64,000 nt of DNA. Source: Dactylonectria macrodidyma (taxonomy: Eukaryota > Ascomycota > Sordariomycetes > Hypocreales > Nectriaceae). The position numbers and the translations under genes are program-made. Every line of letters begins with the position of its first letter. The stretch's first letter is position 1. Shown one piece after another: positions 37,206 through 48,333 of the stretch. The DNA lies in the NCBI GenBank assembly GCA_020744425.1, contig JAGMUV010000003.1, forward strand, positions 1,550,001 through 1,614,000, written 5' to 3'. The notes under the pieces are model-generated. The model was not told the origin of the DNA, ran no database searches, and was given only the letters and a program-made list of their open reading frames with translations.

Positions 37206-39717
37206 CTACCAGTCAAGAGGCTCCGTCTTCTCCGCGCCGCGGTTCGTCTTGGGGACGGGAACAGCCTTGGCAGCAAGCTTGCCACCCTGGCCCGGGCGCT
37301 TGAGATAAGCAGTGCCGTCCAACCAAGGAGTGTTGGCAGTCATGCGCCTCTCAAACTCGGAAATCTTTTCCTCTTGCTGCATCGTCAGACCGATATCGTC
37401 AAGGCCGTTGATTAGGCAGTGTTTTCGGAACTCCTCCACCTCGAAGGAGCAGATGGTCTCGCCAGCGGCGTTCTTGATGAGCTGGTTGGGGAGGTCGATC
37501 TCAACCTCCTTGAAGGCACGAGCCTCGGCAGCAATGGCATCAATATCGGCCTTGCTCTCGATCTTGATGGGCAGCATGCCGTTCTTGAAGGTGTTGTTGA
37601 AGAAGATGTCAGCGAAAGAGGGTGCGATGACAACCTTGATGCCGAAGTCGAGCAGGGCCCAGGGGGCGTGCTCTCGGGAGCTACCGCAACCGAAGTTGGG
37701 ACCAGTGCAAATCAAAATCTTAGTGTCCCGGTAAGGCTCTTTGTTCAACACGAAGTCGGGGTTCTCAGAGCCGTCAGCATTGTATCGCAAGGCGTGGAAA
37801 GCAGCCGAGCCGAGACCAGTTCGCTTAATGGTCTTGAGGAACTGCTTAGGGATGATGGCGTCGGTGTCGACGTTGGACATGTCCAAGGGAGCAGCAGTGC
37901 CCTTCCAGATGGTGAACTTGGGCAGACCGGTAGCATCACCAGCTTCAGCTAAGGTGTTAGTGTGGGGGTTGTTGTCCTGAGGCTGGTCGCCAATGATCTC
38001 TCGCTCCTCTGAGTCGTCTCTGACGCGCTCATCGACGTGGGGCTCCTCTTCGGGCAGCTCCCGAGGCTTGAAGGTGGAGTCGTGAGTGTAGTGAGAGAGC
38101 TTACGCACATCGGCAAGCTTGCCAATGATGCCGGCAGCGGCAGCCATGACGGGAGACATCAAGTGAGTGCGAGATCCGGCACCCTGGCGACCTTCGAAGT
38201 TTCGATTGGAAGTGCTAGCGCAACGCTCCTTGGCAGCCAGAATATCGGGGTTCATGCCCAGGCACATGCTGCAACCAGCCTCTCGCCATTCGAAGCCAGC
38301 GTCGAGGAAGATCTGATCGAGACCCTCATCCTCGGCCTGCTTCTTGACGAGGCCGGAGCCAGGGACAACCATGGCACGCTTAATGTTGGCAGCGATCTTT
38401 CGTCCCTTTACCACATTGGCGGCAGCACGCAAATCCTCAATTCGAGAGTTGGTGCAGGAGCCAATGAAGACCTTGTCAACGACGATATCCTCCATCGAGG
38501 TACCGGCAGTGAGGCCCATGTACTCGAGCATTCGTCGACCAGCGGCCTTCTTGGCCTCAGTAGAGAAAGTCTCCGGGTCGGGGACAGTGCCGGTGATGGG
38601 GATGACATCCTCGGGGCTAGTTCCCCAGGTGACAGTGGGGATAATATCCTTGGCGTCAATGAAGACGTCGACGTCATACTTGGCACCGGGATCGGACTGG
38701 AGAGATTTCCAGTAGGCGACGGCCTTGTCCCAAGTCTCAGAGCCGTACTTGGGAGCCAGGGGTCGGCCCTTGAGATACTCGAATGTAACCTCATCGGGGG
38801 CGACCATGCCAGCACGGGCACCACCCTCGATGGACATGTTGCAGATGGACATGCGAGCCTCCATGCTCAGGCTTCGGATGACAGAGCCGCAGAACTCAAT
38901 GACAGCGCCGGTACCACCAGCGGTACCAATGAGGCCAATAGCGTGGAGGACCACATCTTTTGAGCTGACACCAGGAGCCAGCTCGCCGTCAACCTGAATT
39001 CTCATGTTCTTGCTGCGCTTAGTGATCAAGCACTGGGTAGCCAAGACGTGCTCGACCTCGCTGGTACCGATACCGAAGGCAAGGGCACCGAAAGCGCCAT
39101 GTGTGGAGGTGTGGCTGTCACCGCAGACAACAGTGGTGGCAGGCAGAGTGAAGCCCTGCTCGGGGCCAATGACGTGGACAATGCCCTGTCGCTTGTCGGA
39201 AAGACCAAAGTATGTGAGGCCGAAATCCTTGACATTCTCCTCGAGGGTGACACATTGCGTTCGGGAGTCGTCCTCCTCAATGAAGGAGCCGATGTCCTTC
39301 AGGCCCTTGCGGGATGCGGTGGGAACGTTCTGGAAGAGCCGTGTTAGTGGATCACGAGTTAATGATGCGCAGGGGACAAACGCCGACATACGTGATCAGT
39401 GGTGGCGAGAGTGCAGTCTGGTCGTCGAACCTGTCGGCCAGCGTTCTTGAGGCCTTCGAAAGCTTGCTGTTTGCGTTTTGGTTAGCGTTTTCCAGGAAAA
39501 CCATTGGGAAGCGTCGGAGACATACAGGCGATGTCACCTCATGGACCAGGTGTCGGTCTGGTGATCTTGAGTTAGTCCTCGGGCTGACGGAACGTGCGGA
39601 TCCAAGCGGCTACGCACCAATGTACAGCAGGATTGTGCCATCGAGCTTCTCGTCGACAATGTGCGCCGACAGGACCTTGTCGTAAAGGGTCTGCGGGTTA
39701 CCAACGGGAGCAGGCAT
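37206..39717 (-). CDS. LEU1: 3-isopropylmalate dehydratase (isomerase)
   Basis: Fe-S hydro-lyase that interconverts 2- and 3-isopropylmalate, the second committed step of leucine synthesis. Exons 39717-39618, 39557-39526, 39466-39392 and 39329-37206 give about 776 aa, the normal size of the single-chain fungal enzyme. The aconitase-type large domain shows [29 protein letters not shown]. The three cluster Cys lie in the first of these segments and in IGSCTNSRI and [10 protein letters not shown]. The small swivel domain starts after an acidic linker (about 480-525) with [25 protein letters not shown] and has [16 protein letters not shown]. Exon 2 is only 32 nt. A splice-like CTAACACCTTAG string occurs in the linker, but the frame is open through it, so I kept one exon. 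Confidence 0.95.
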
Positions 39718-41133
39718 GGTAACACTCAAGCGAGCCTTTGGGCCGCGGACTCTGTGCGAAGAGAGAATTGGGTAGTCCAAGGGAGGGGGAGGACAATCAA
39801 AGTATGACGACGGGTGGGGTGGTGATTGGAGAATGCGAGAAGAAGCGGCGGGGTTGTTGTTGAAGGGAGGAAAATGGAGAGAGAGAGAGGGAGATGAGAG
39901 GGAGGAGGGGAGAATCACGGTCCGGCCTTGTGAAAGATGATCCACCCAGGCAACGGATTGGATTAGACGGAGATGGGAACAGAAACGAGATGGGAGGCAA
40001 AAGCTGGAGAAAAAAACTACATGCCGTTCGGCCCCCCTAGATTTATCAACAAAATTTCGGTGCCCCCCAAAGTCAAGCTTCATTGCCGTCTGGTCCGATG
40101 ATCGGAGATGCCGTCAGCATTCCGAGCGCCGCAAGAGGCCAGCGCGGGGTAGACCCACTGGCCGCTCCTGCACTGATTGTTAAATGCATGGTCACCATTG
40201 GCCCCTGGCCGATCCAGCCTGGCCGATCGCCTTGAAAGCAGCCCCCAGCTCGCCCCAAGTCGCCCCAGCTTGCCCCAATCCGCTCCAATCCGCCCTCCGA
40301 TGCCAATGCGAGGTCATCAGAAAGACAACTGCCCTCTGCCAACTTGCTGCGCGTTCTCAGGTACTCGGTACGTACCGACCTTGTGTCGTTTTCCGTTCTT
40401 TCCCATCACTCGGTGTATCCGCCATGCGGACAATCAATCAGGCAGGTACTTATCCAGGTACGTAGACCTACCCACCTCGCAAAAGACAGGGTCGGACGTC
40501 TTCCGGCCCGTACTTGTGCATACAGCGTTTTCCTGGCCCAATAACCAAAGGTTGCTCAGAAACATTTGTCGCACCTGCGCCCGCCATCGCCCCGAGTCCC
40601 AGCATCGAAATGCCATCGCAACCCGGCTATCTGCTTCCTGGATAATGCCTCACATTCCCGACGCCCTTAATTATCAGTTCTGATATCGTTACTGTGTCAG
40701 GTGTGTGTACTTGTCATCTGTCCTGTCTTCTAGGGCATGTCTTTTGTCTTGTCTTGTGTGAATACTTGTGCTGCGCCATGTGCTCCGTGCTCCGTGCTCA
40801 GGCATCCATGTTTACTGCTACCTCCACTGTGAAAACCTCGCATTCATGAGATACAACGGCGGTTAAGGTACACTAATGCCACACTCTCCACCAACCGTTG
40901 ACCGCCTGTGCGTCGCTTTGTCCCGGTTCAAGAATCGAATACCTAGTCCTGTAGTCCCGTACTCCGTAGTCCTGCTTCGGACCCTTCATTACACCCCCGT
41001 ACGTAATATGCCATTCTGGTCCATCGACCCATCGACCCGCCACCACCACCTTCTAGTCCCCGGGACCGGGGACCGGGGCTCTCCGTCCCTCACATTCTCT
41101 CTCCGTCCGGCCGCCGATATCATCTTCCGGCCC
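39718..41133. other. LEU1 promoter and intergenic region
   Basis: 1.4 kb. The part next to LEU1 is GA-rich (GAGAGAGAGAGGGAGATGAGAGGG near 39875-39903), consistent with a 5' UTR or promoter. I looked for CCGGNNCCGG or CCG-N4-CGG Leu3-type sites and saw none that is exact. No gene seen in the rest. Confidence 0.4.
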
Positions 41134-44100
41134 TCAGATCCCCAAGGCCACCATGAGCTCTTCCCCTGCAACAGCTAGACCCTGTATAACGCACGCTCCC
41201 GCCATTTTTGCCAGCCAGATCGCCCACATAAACCCCATCATTGACACAACTGAGACTGCCACTGCCAAGGCCACGCAAACGCAATCCCAAATCGTCGTTT
41301 CTTGCCGAGCATTCCTCTCCCACCACTCTGATTTGGAATCAAAGACCAGTCTGATCATCTGCCAGCAGAACCTGGTCAAAAACACAACCCAAGTCAAGGT
41401 AGTACATAGCACTTCTTTGCTCCAGTCCCATAAACTTTCCCTTTCGCACTCTCGCCCACCTTTCTCGCTCTCGTCACTGGAAGGATCTGCGATGTCGGCG
41501 TCGGCGTCGGCGTCGGCGTCGGCTCTGGCGAGTAGATGTTCTGGATAGCTGCCCGGAATACGAACTAGGGGTTTGGTTGTCTGGGTCTTCTCGATCTTGG
41601 TCTTGGTTCCCAATAGGGACCTCCCTATCTCGCCCGTCTCTTTCAGCGCGGCACTGGAGGCAACGTGGTAATTGTCGTTCGCCATGTCTTCCGCATTGGC
41701 AGCCTGGGTGTCCTGATCTTGAAAGTTCTCCGCTTGCCCTTCTTGGTGAGCTGTATACATGGACGTGTGTGACATGCTGGATTGTGGATGCGACGTCGCC
41801 GCCTCTAGCCCCAGTTGCTCTGGACCTTTCGACATATAGATCCGCGTTCGTTGTTTGGCCCTTTTCAGAGGGCTCGTGGATTTGGTATCTGTCACTGGTG
41901 TCTCGACCAGGGGCTCCGAGCTCGACGATGTATTCAGCGTGGCACTTGTCTGGGAGCTCCCTGCGCTGTCCATCGGCGGGCTCAAGTTTGGCAAGTTGTG
42001 GATCACTCGGCTCAATGTGCGCCTGCGTCGGCCGCCTGCTGAACTGCCCTGGCCTAGATGATCCCTCGATGTCCGCAGCGGAAGGTCGTAGCCAGTAGTG
42101 GTGGTGATGGGTATGTAGGCAGACGCTCCCATGACCTCGTTGCACTTGCTCGTGATGTCTCGAATGGTGCCTTGAGCCCAAGTCTGGCCACCGTCGCTGT
42201 GGCTCTTGGTTTTCGCTACCGTCAACGCTGGTTGATCCACCGACGCCAACGTCTTCCTCACTGTTTGTAGGTCGTCTTGGATTTCCTCCTCGGTCATGGG
42301 GCTGCTGAGGCTCAACTTCAGCTCTGTGTTCAGCCTTGTCAAGCTCGAAGTGCGCGTGTTGTTCCTATCCTTCACTCGTTCGTTTTGGCTGGGGTGTTGA
42401 AGTTCTGACGTGGTTTGACTGCCGACGAGTCCCTGGGCTTCCTGAACTGACCGTCGTGTTCGATAAGGCGTGAACGGGGGGCACTAACCACCTGGTGTCG
42501 CGTTTCTCTGGTGGACTGGAGGCTCTGCGGCCGTTGCCAACGGGCTCACAAGGGGCAAATTCTGAGCGTTCCAACCAGTATGTGGTGGGAGCGCGCTGGG
42601 ATTCGGGTGAGAGTTCCTCGGTTCTTGCGTGGATAGTCGATGTTGGCTGGTGGACTCCTGAGGAAGGGGATCTGAGTTCCCATCGAAGAATCCTATGCTG
42701 GCGTTGTGATTCAGCGATGACTGAATTAGAGCGGGTAGGTTGGGAAGTGATTCGCTGTTCGATGTTGACCAAACCTTTGGGTCCATTTTTGTTTCGCCCA
42801 GAAATGATCTGCTCTGGGCTTTTTCTTCTAAAAAAGAACTGGTGTTTCTGGCCCCTTCACTGCCACGGGCAACTGTGGTGCTACCAGGAGTCGTCACTTT
42901 GACAGTTGACAGACTGTTTGACTCAGCCAACAACGACCCCAACTTGCTGCCCTCTGCGTTAGCCAGGTGAAGTCCAGGCAGTTCATGCGACAAATACGCA
43001 AGACCCTGTTGCCTGCTGCTCTCTGCTTGATCAAGATTGTCGAAGCTTATGCCATTCTCGAAAAGCTCTAGTGCAGCAGGTGACATGCCGGCTTGGCTTT
43101 GTCGGTGTGGTGTTTGTATCACCGTTCCGGAGGAGCCTGACGTGCCATGGAGCTCATCGCGAAAATCTGCAGAGGCCATTTGATCTTGCCTGTCTGGTTG
43201 ACTTTTCGGAGGGCTAGGGTCTATGAAACCCTTTTCGTGAGTGTTGGTATTAGGCGAAAGTAGCTGGCGGCCTGTGTCGCAAGACATGTGAGCATTAATA
43301 TGTAGGAGGAAGAGTTGCGTAAGACTGACTTGGACGCGGTGAGAAACTTCGATGTGACTGGGCAATGGGGCTCAAGTTCGGCTCTTGGGCAGACGACCAC
43401 TGCTTCGAGTGCCGCCGCCACCTGAAACCGCTGTTGCTCTTCCGTAGCACCGCCTTTGCTTGTTCTCGACGACTGAGCCTCTCGCCATCTTTGTTCAATA
43501 ATAACTTTCTCACTTCCCTCTCGATTTTCGATCTCCGTCTCTCTAACGAGGTCCCTTTGGCAGGGCCTTTGGGAACAGCGAGTTTGTGCTCAGTCTCTTG
43601 GCTGACAACGCTTTGGTCGCTATCAGTCTAAGTGATGACATCCGGGACGCCAGTCTGAGGGTTGAATCCCTGAACACCAAGATAATCACCACTTTCTTTG
43701 AGACTCCGCCTCTGTCGACGGGCCTCTCCCCTTGTATCGAGGGTCAGCACAGGATGCAGTCGATGTTGCCTAGAAGAAGAAGCTTTGTTCCCAAGCGCCT
43801 CTACTGCAGTGGTGTGGCCCTCTGAATCAGTTTGCCAGTTTTTGTTTGCCGCCCGCTTCAAAGTTGATGGAATCTTCTGCCAGTTTGCGTCGTCTCGTGG
43901 AACCCAGCTCCGCTTACGGGGACGTTCTGCGTCAAGTGAAGAAGTCACATCCAGAGAGACAGCTCGAGAATGTGACTTTGGAGTGTGCAGTGGAGAGCGA
44001 GGGTCAGCCAGGTCTTTTGGGATGTTCCACTCTGCAATGCGGCTAGAGTCCATAGTTCCGCTCCCCTGTCTTCGATTGCGTGTCGTAGTATGACTTCCAG

Positions 44101-44332
44101 GAGTAGCTCTGTTTCTTGTGTCCAGCTGTTCCCAGAAACCCCTTTCCCGAACTGTTCCCCCTCGCTCAGGACGGTAACTTGGGAGGATAGTCTTGACCCA
44201 ACTGCCTAAGGAACCTATCGCCTGGATCTCCACTGGTGCGCTGGCATTTCTTTGCGTATGGCTTGTCTTGCGTGAAGGTTTGGCGAGTATTCCGCCCTCG
44301 TTGGGCTCCAATGATGAATTCTTAGCAGGCAT
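41134..44332 (-). pseudogene. large hypothetical protein with C-terminal membrane anchor, in-frame TAG
   Basis: Family not recognised by name. Exons 44332-43330, 43271-42492 and 42446-41134 join in frame to about 1030 codons. Exon 1 carries TRGEARRQRRSLKESGDYLG followed by VQGFNPQTGVPDVIT, then a TAG at 43628-43630, then the same frame resumes (TDSDQSVVSQETEHK, REVRKLLLNKDGERLSRREQAKAVLR). Exon 2 has GTVIQTPHRQSQAG and AALELFENGISFDNLDQ. Exon 3 has EEIQDDLQTVRKTLASV, an Asp-Ala repeat (ADADADADAD, from a GCGTCG hexamer repeat) and two C-terminal hydrophobic segments (CTTLTWVVFLTRFCWQ; VCVALAVAVSVVSMMGFMWA). Mostly disordered, so a nuclear-envelope or ER anchor is possible. Either a recent nonsense allele, a recoded stop or an assembly error. 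Confidence 0.6.
41489..41522. repeat. GCGTCG hexanucleotide repeat in coding sequence
   Basis: About five tandem GTCGGC units, read on the minus strand as alternating Asp-Ala codons in the hypothetical membrane protein. Length variation here would change the protein without shifting frame. Confidence 0.8.
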
Positions 44333-44826
44333 CGCAGACCAAACGGAGGCAACGTAAAATGGTTTAATAAGGAATGATGAATGACAGAATGCTAAATCCC
44401 GATCTCAACCCAGGACAGTCGTTTGAATATTGACAACGAGGGTTAACGCCACGACTTGTTCTTCAAAGGTTCCGAGTGTTCGATAACGACTCGGGAAGAT
44501 GGCAAGGGAATGATGAGATGAAGAGGTTGAGGATGAATTTACATTTGCACGTGGGCTCACTTGGTTCCTACCCCGAATGTGCCATCGGACCTCCTTGATT
44601 GACGAGGAAGGTGTAGGCTGCGATTGTTGGACGCCAACTGAGGCGCCTACCTACCTCAATAGAGTAAATAAAGAAAAGAATAGAATATTAAGCATTCAGT
44701 CCTCTTATAATAACTATTAAAACTATCTAATTATAAATAATATATATACTAATAACATTCCAATAGTATTATAAAAAACAGGTAATAGAAGAAGCTAAGT
44801 ATCTAATATAAAGTAAAAATAAGTAA
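44333..44826. other. AT-rich intergenic segment
   Basis: After the start of the hypothetical membrane gene, composition changes sharply at about 44655: a stretch to 44826 is dominated by TATAATA/TTATAA strings with almost no C or G. It has no open frame. The contrast with the GC-rich flanks suggests the edge of a mutated repeat. Confidence 0.5.
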
Positions 44827-44828
44827 TG

Positions 44829-45225
44829 TGTTGGGCAGGGGGACAAGAGGGACACCACCACCCGAAGTGACGGATACCGTAGGGTAGGCGGGATGCGTAG
44901 CTGAGCGAGGAAGGACAAGACTCGCAAAACAAAACAGACAAAAGGAGGGCCAGAGCTGCAATCAAGCAGCTGGCTAGAAAATAAATCAGATATTCCAGTT
45001 GATCAAATAAATCTCATCATAATGACATCAAAAACCATTCAAAAACTCAAAAATAAAGGTGGGCAAGAACATTGTTGATTGCTATCTGTGTCTGAGTAGT
45101 CTCTGCCTTTTATCTCAGACCAACTCCTGTTATCCTTATCGATAGCTTTATCAAGACCGGCACTCAGATCGGTCAGCCAATTAAAATCCCGGGTCATTCT
45201 AGCTAGTGGGCCCTCAGCCCTGACA
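44829..45225 (-). mobile_element. candidate solo LTR
   Basis: Read on the minus strand, about 397 bp begins TGTCAGGGCTGAGGGCCC and ends CCCTGCCCAACA, i.e. TG...CA ends. It contains a TATA-like GAGATAAAAGGC about 130 bp in, followed by a plausible transcription-start region. The ends extend as a short imperfect inverted repeat (TAATGTGT / ACACATTA). No internal retrotransposon frame is adjacent and no clean 5-bp target duplication was seen, so this remains a structural guess. Confidence 0.4.
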
Positions 45226-45400
45226 CATTATATAATTAAGCTATGTTAGTATAGAAACTGAGAGCTATGATTAGTATAATATATATTACTTGACTAGATA
45301 TAACAATCTGCTATTATATCTCAGAGTATAATAGAATCAATACTAAACAGAAGCTCTGAGCAAGCCATTGGTTATAATCTCACTTGTTTAACTGTAATCC
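45226..45400. other. AT-rich relic between LTR-like segments
   Basis: About 175 nt rich in TATAAT/ATATAT and poor in CpA, with no open frame. Looks like RIP-degraded repeat sequence. Confidence 0.35.
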
Positions 45401-45720
45401 ATGTGTTAGGGTCGACGGCCCCGGTTCCTGACTGGACAGTTGTCATCACGTGACTGCATTGGAGAGGCTCCCGGCGCTAGGCGAGGTACCTTGCAGAAGG
45501 TTACTGATAGCGAACCTGACAGTACCTTACAGCATGTCTGTATGTTTAGGATTCCTCCTTTGTACTTAATCAAGCTGCGCCTAGCTTACCTATTATTAAC
45601 TGCGCCTCTTTTATTTCCTCGCCAGTGCTAATAAACTCATCTCTTCTCAACCACTTTTCTGTCAACCACTGCTTTTCTCCACCACTTCTGTTCTCGACTC
45701 ATTTTGCTTCCCAGCCACTA
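45401..45720 (+). mobile_element. possible LTR-like fragment
   Basis: Begins TGTTAGGGTCGACGGCCCC, resembling (17 of 23 positions over the extended start) the opposite-strand end at 45203-45227. It contains a TATTATTAACTGCGCC/TTTTATTT stretch and an AATAAA before CT-rich sequence. The 3' limit is a guess; no TG..CA end was found with confidence. It lies directly downstream of the LEU2 stop. Confidence 0.25.
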
Positions 45721-45809
45721 TTTTCTTCAAATCTTCCACCCCTCCACCCCTCCACCCCTATTTTCCCGTTTCAACCTCTCTGTCTATTCTCCTTTTCGCG
45801 TGAGACATC

Positions 45810-47294
45810 TCACGCCTTGAGAATCTTGACCAGCTCAGCAACGATGGCATCTCCTGCTTCTGCGGTGCCCGTGCTGCCGCCCATGTCCTTGGTTCTCAGC
45901 CCGGCGTCGATGGCGGCGCGGACCGCGTCCTCGACGATTTTAGCCTCGTGGGCGAGATTCAGAGAGTACCGGAACATCATGGCCACGGAAAGGATGGTGC
46001 CAATGGGATTCTGGAAATGATGTCAGCTCTGTACTTGCAGCGAATGGATAGGAATCGCCCAAAACGGGGCCTTGACGCACGACAATCCCTTTCCCTGATA
46101 TGTCCGGCGCGCTACCTGTCATCTGCGTTAGCGACTGATGTCTACATGAGGGCTCGAACAGGATAGGAGTCTCACCATGAATCGGTTCACAGATAGAAGG
46201 CACTGCAGAGCCCGGAATCCCGCAGAGACTCGCGCTCGGGAGGAGCCCTATGCTTCCAGCTATGGCGCTCGCCTCGTCGCTGAGAATATCCCCTGAAAAC
46301 TCATTAGCTAAACCGCCTTCGAGGTGGACGAGGGGCCTCGCTCACCTGCCAAGTTGGGCGCTATTATGACGCCATTCAGCTGCGTCGGGTTCTTGACCAT
46401 AATCATGGCCGCGCTGTCAATAAGCTGATGCTCAACCTTCAGATCAGGGAACTCGTTTTTATAGACCTCCTCAACGACGCAACGCCAGAGTCTGCTTGTC
46501 GCCAGCACGTTTGCCTTGTCTAGCGAGATAACCCGCGAGTCTCCCCTAGCCCTGGCCAGGTAGCCGCCCAGCCGCGCGATACGCTCGATTTCTGGTTTCG
46601 TGTAAACAGTAGTGTCGAACGCATTAAGCCCATCGTACTCTTTTCGCTCTCCGAAATACAGGCCTGAGGTTAACTCCCGGACTAACATCATGTCGATGCC
46701 GCGGCAGACGGACGCCTTCAGGGGGGAGGACTCGACGAGGGCGTCGGACGCGAAGAAGCAGGGCCGGAGGTTTCCATAGGCGCACATCTCACTGCGTAGC
46801 TTTAGGAGGCCCTGCTCCGGGCGGACGGCGCCGGTGCCCCATTCAGGGCCGCCGATGGCGCCGAGGAGCACGGCGTCGGCGGCTTTGGCGGCGGCGAGGG
46901 CCTTGTCTGTGAGGGGGGTGCCGGTCTGGTCGATGGAGCACTGGGGAGAAACGCCGAGGTTAGCAAGAGACTTCTCTCGAGGATGTCTTTGGGCCCGTGT
47001 GATCCGTCGTCGGGGGACGACTTACCCCTCCGAGCAGGTGGTCCTGCAAATTGAATTTGCCAGCAGTCGGGCTCAGCTCCTCGACCGTCTTGATAACCTG
47101 AATCCTGCGTCAGACGTGCTCAACTGTAGGTCGCAAATACTAGACTCGTACCTTGATTGCCTCAGCAATAACCTGTCAAATAACCAAAGTCAGCCTCTCT
47201 CCGCCAGCGTTAAGGGTGGGAAAGCTCGGGGGTAGTCAGTCACCTCTGGGCCACAGTGGTCGCCCGCAAAAACAACAATGTTATGTTCCGCCAT
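45810..47294 (-). CDS. LEU2: 3-isopropylmalate dehydrogenase
   Basis: NAD-dependent oxidative decarboxylase, third step of leucine synthesis. Seven exons: 47294-47244, 47172-47152, 47097-47026, 46940-46346, 46292-46176, 46115-46081 and 46010-45810, all in phase, giving about 363 aa, normal for the family. Motifs: [12 protein letters not shown] at the start, [43 protein letters not shown] (active-site Arg/Tyr), [17 protein letters not shown] (substrate and metal binding), [28 protein letters not shown] and the NAD-binding EPIHGSAPDI. No stop or frameshift, so probably functional. The 21-nt exon 2 and six introns in about 1.5 kb are many for this family. It is GC-rich but sits between AT-rich relics, so it may be a second, relocated LEU2 copy; whether another exists cannot be seen here. 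Confidence 0.9.
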
Positions 47295-47307
47295 GGTTGC
47301 AATACTT

Positions 47308-47398
47308 GTCCGACGGAGTTCGTCCAAAGAAGGGTCCGTCTTGTGTGACGAAGCACGAGAGTCAAAGACGAGGTGGGAGGCGGGAGGTCCGACGGAGA
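47308..47398. promoter_or_regulatory. paired GTCCGACGGAG motifs upstream of LEU2
   Basis: The 11-mer GTCCGACGGAG occurs at 47308 and again at 47387, both within about 105 nt upstream of the LEU2 ATG. Its core CCG-A-CGG is an inverted CCG pair, the kind of half-site Zn2Cys6 factors bind. Function is inference. Confidence 0.35.
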
Positions 47399-47573
47399 AA
47401 GTCAGAGTTATGACGAAGGAGGCTTGCGTTTCTTCAAAGACGGACGTGTTCGTATCAACCTAACCAATAAGCAATGAGGGATGTCGTAGGAAGGGAGATT
47501 GGAAAAGGAAGTGAGGAGGAAGAAAATAGCTCTCAGAATAGCGTCGACGTGAGTAAGAATTATCTGCCGCTTA

Positions 47574-47627
47574 GTGTAAGGCGGGGTTCGCGGAGCCCTC
47601 AGCGAGGGCCCGCGGAACGCCTTACAC
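47574..47627. repeat. 54-bp foldback (inverted-repeat) sequence
   Basis: Arms GTGTAAGGCG (47574-47583) and CGCCTTACAC (47618-47627) are perfect complements; inner parts continue with TTCGCGG / CCGCGGAA and CCCTC-AGC-GAGGG. The whole can fold into one GC-rich hairpin. It is flanked on both sides by TTA, which could be a 3-bp target duplication of the kind PIF/Harbinger-type insertions leave. It directly abuts the AT-rich element that follows. Confidence 0.65.
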
Positions 47628-47630
47628 TTA

Positions 47631-47685
47631 GGGTCTGGACCCACAAGTCCGTCACCCCGGAACTCCGTCACCATTTTACACTAAA
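47631..47685. repeat. left terminal inverted repeat
   Basis: Outer arm of the 1.9-kb element; complements 49475-49529. Its first 12 bases, GGGTCTGGACCC, are themselves nearly palindromic. Confidence 0.75.
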
Positions 47686-48333
47686 AATCGGCCTTTTTAC
47701 TATTTTTAACTAATTAGAAGAAATTTTAAAAATTCTTTTAAAAATCTTTTTATTTATAAAACTATAAAAAAAGCTTATATATAAATTTTCAAACTTATCT
47801 AATGTATATTAAATTAGCTAGAATATTTTAAAAGCCTGATTTTAACTTTATTAAGAATTTATTAGTATTTTTAAGATTTTTTAAAATAATTAATAAGATT
47901 TTAAATAGAAAAGCTAGATTTTTTTTCTTCTTTAAATTAAATTATATAATAAATATAAGATTTATAAAAAAAATTGCTTTTTTTTTAAACAAAAAATATT
48001 TATATATTTATTAAACATTTAAATTTTTACTAAGAAAACTTTTCTTAATAAAAATGATATTATTAAATAAAATAGAAATTAATAAAGTTATAAGTATAAA
48101 ACTTCGCTGTTGAAACCACTGTTCGGACTTTTGTTTCTGCGCTGCCGCGTTTCTGTATCACGTGTTTGCATTGCTTGAGTTGTCTTGAGACGAAGGACTC
48201 GATTGATTGGTCGACCTAGTTACAGATAGACTCTTATCCCTCCTCCCTTACAGAACCTTCCTCCGCCAAATCCTTCAACCCATCGCAGTCGATGTCAGAG
48301 GCGACCGGATTCCCTTGGTTTCCAACGCGGTCA

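Noticed and set aside
37930..38090. Possible intron in the LEU1 linker (CTAACACCTTAG acceptor-like)
   Set aside because: The frame is open through it, no matched donor is convincing, and the linker length is acceptable for the family.
38037..38963. Long 308-codon frame on the plus strand inside LEU1
   Set aside because: Antisense shadow of the well-conserved LEU1 exon 4; no motif of its own.
41153..41548. 131-codon plus-strand ORF opposite the hypothetical membrane protein
   Set aside because: Antisense shadow; the minus frame has clear membrane helices and splice continuity.
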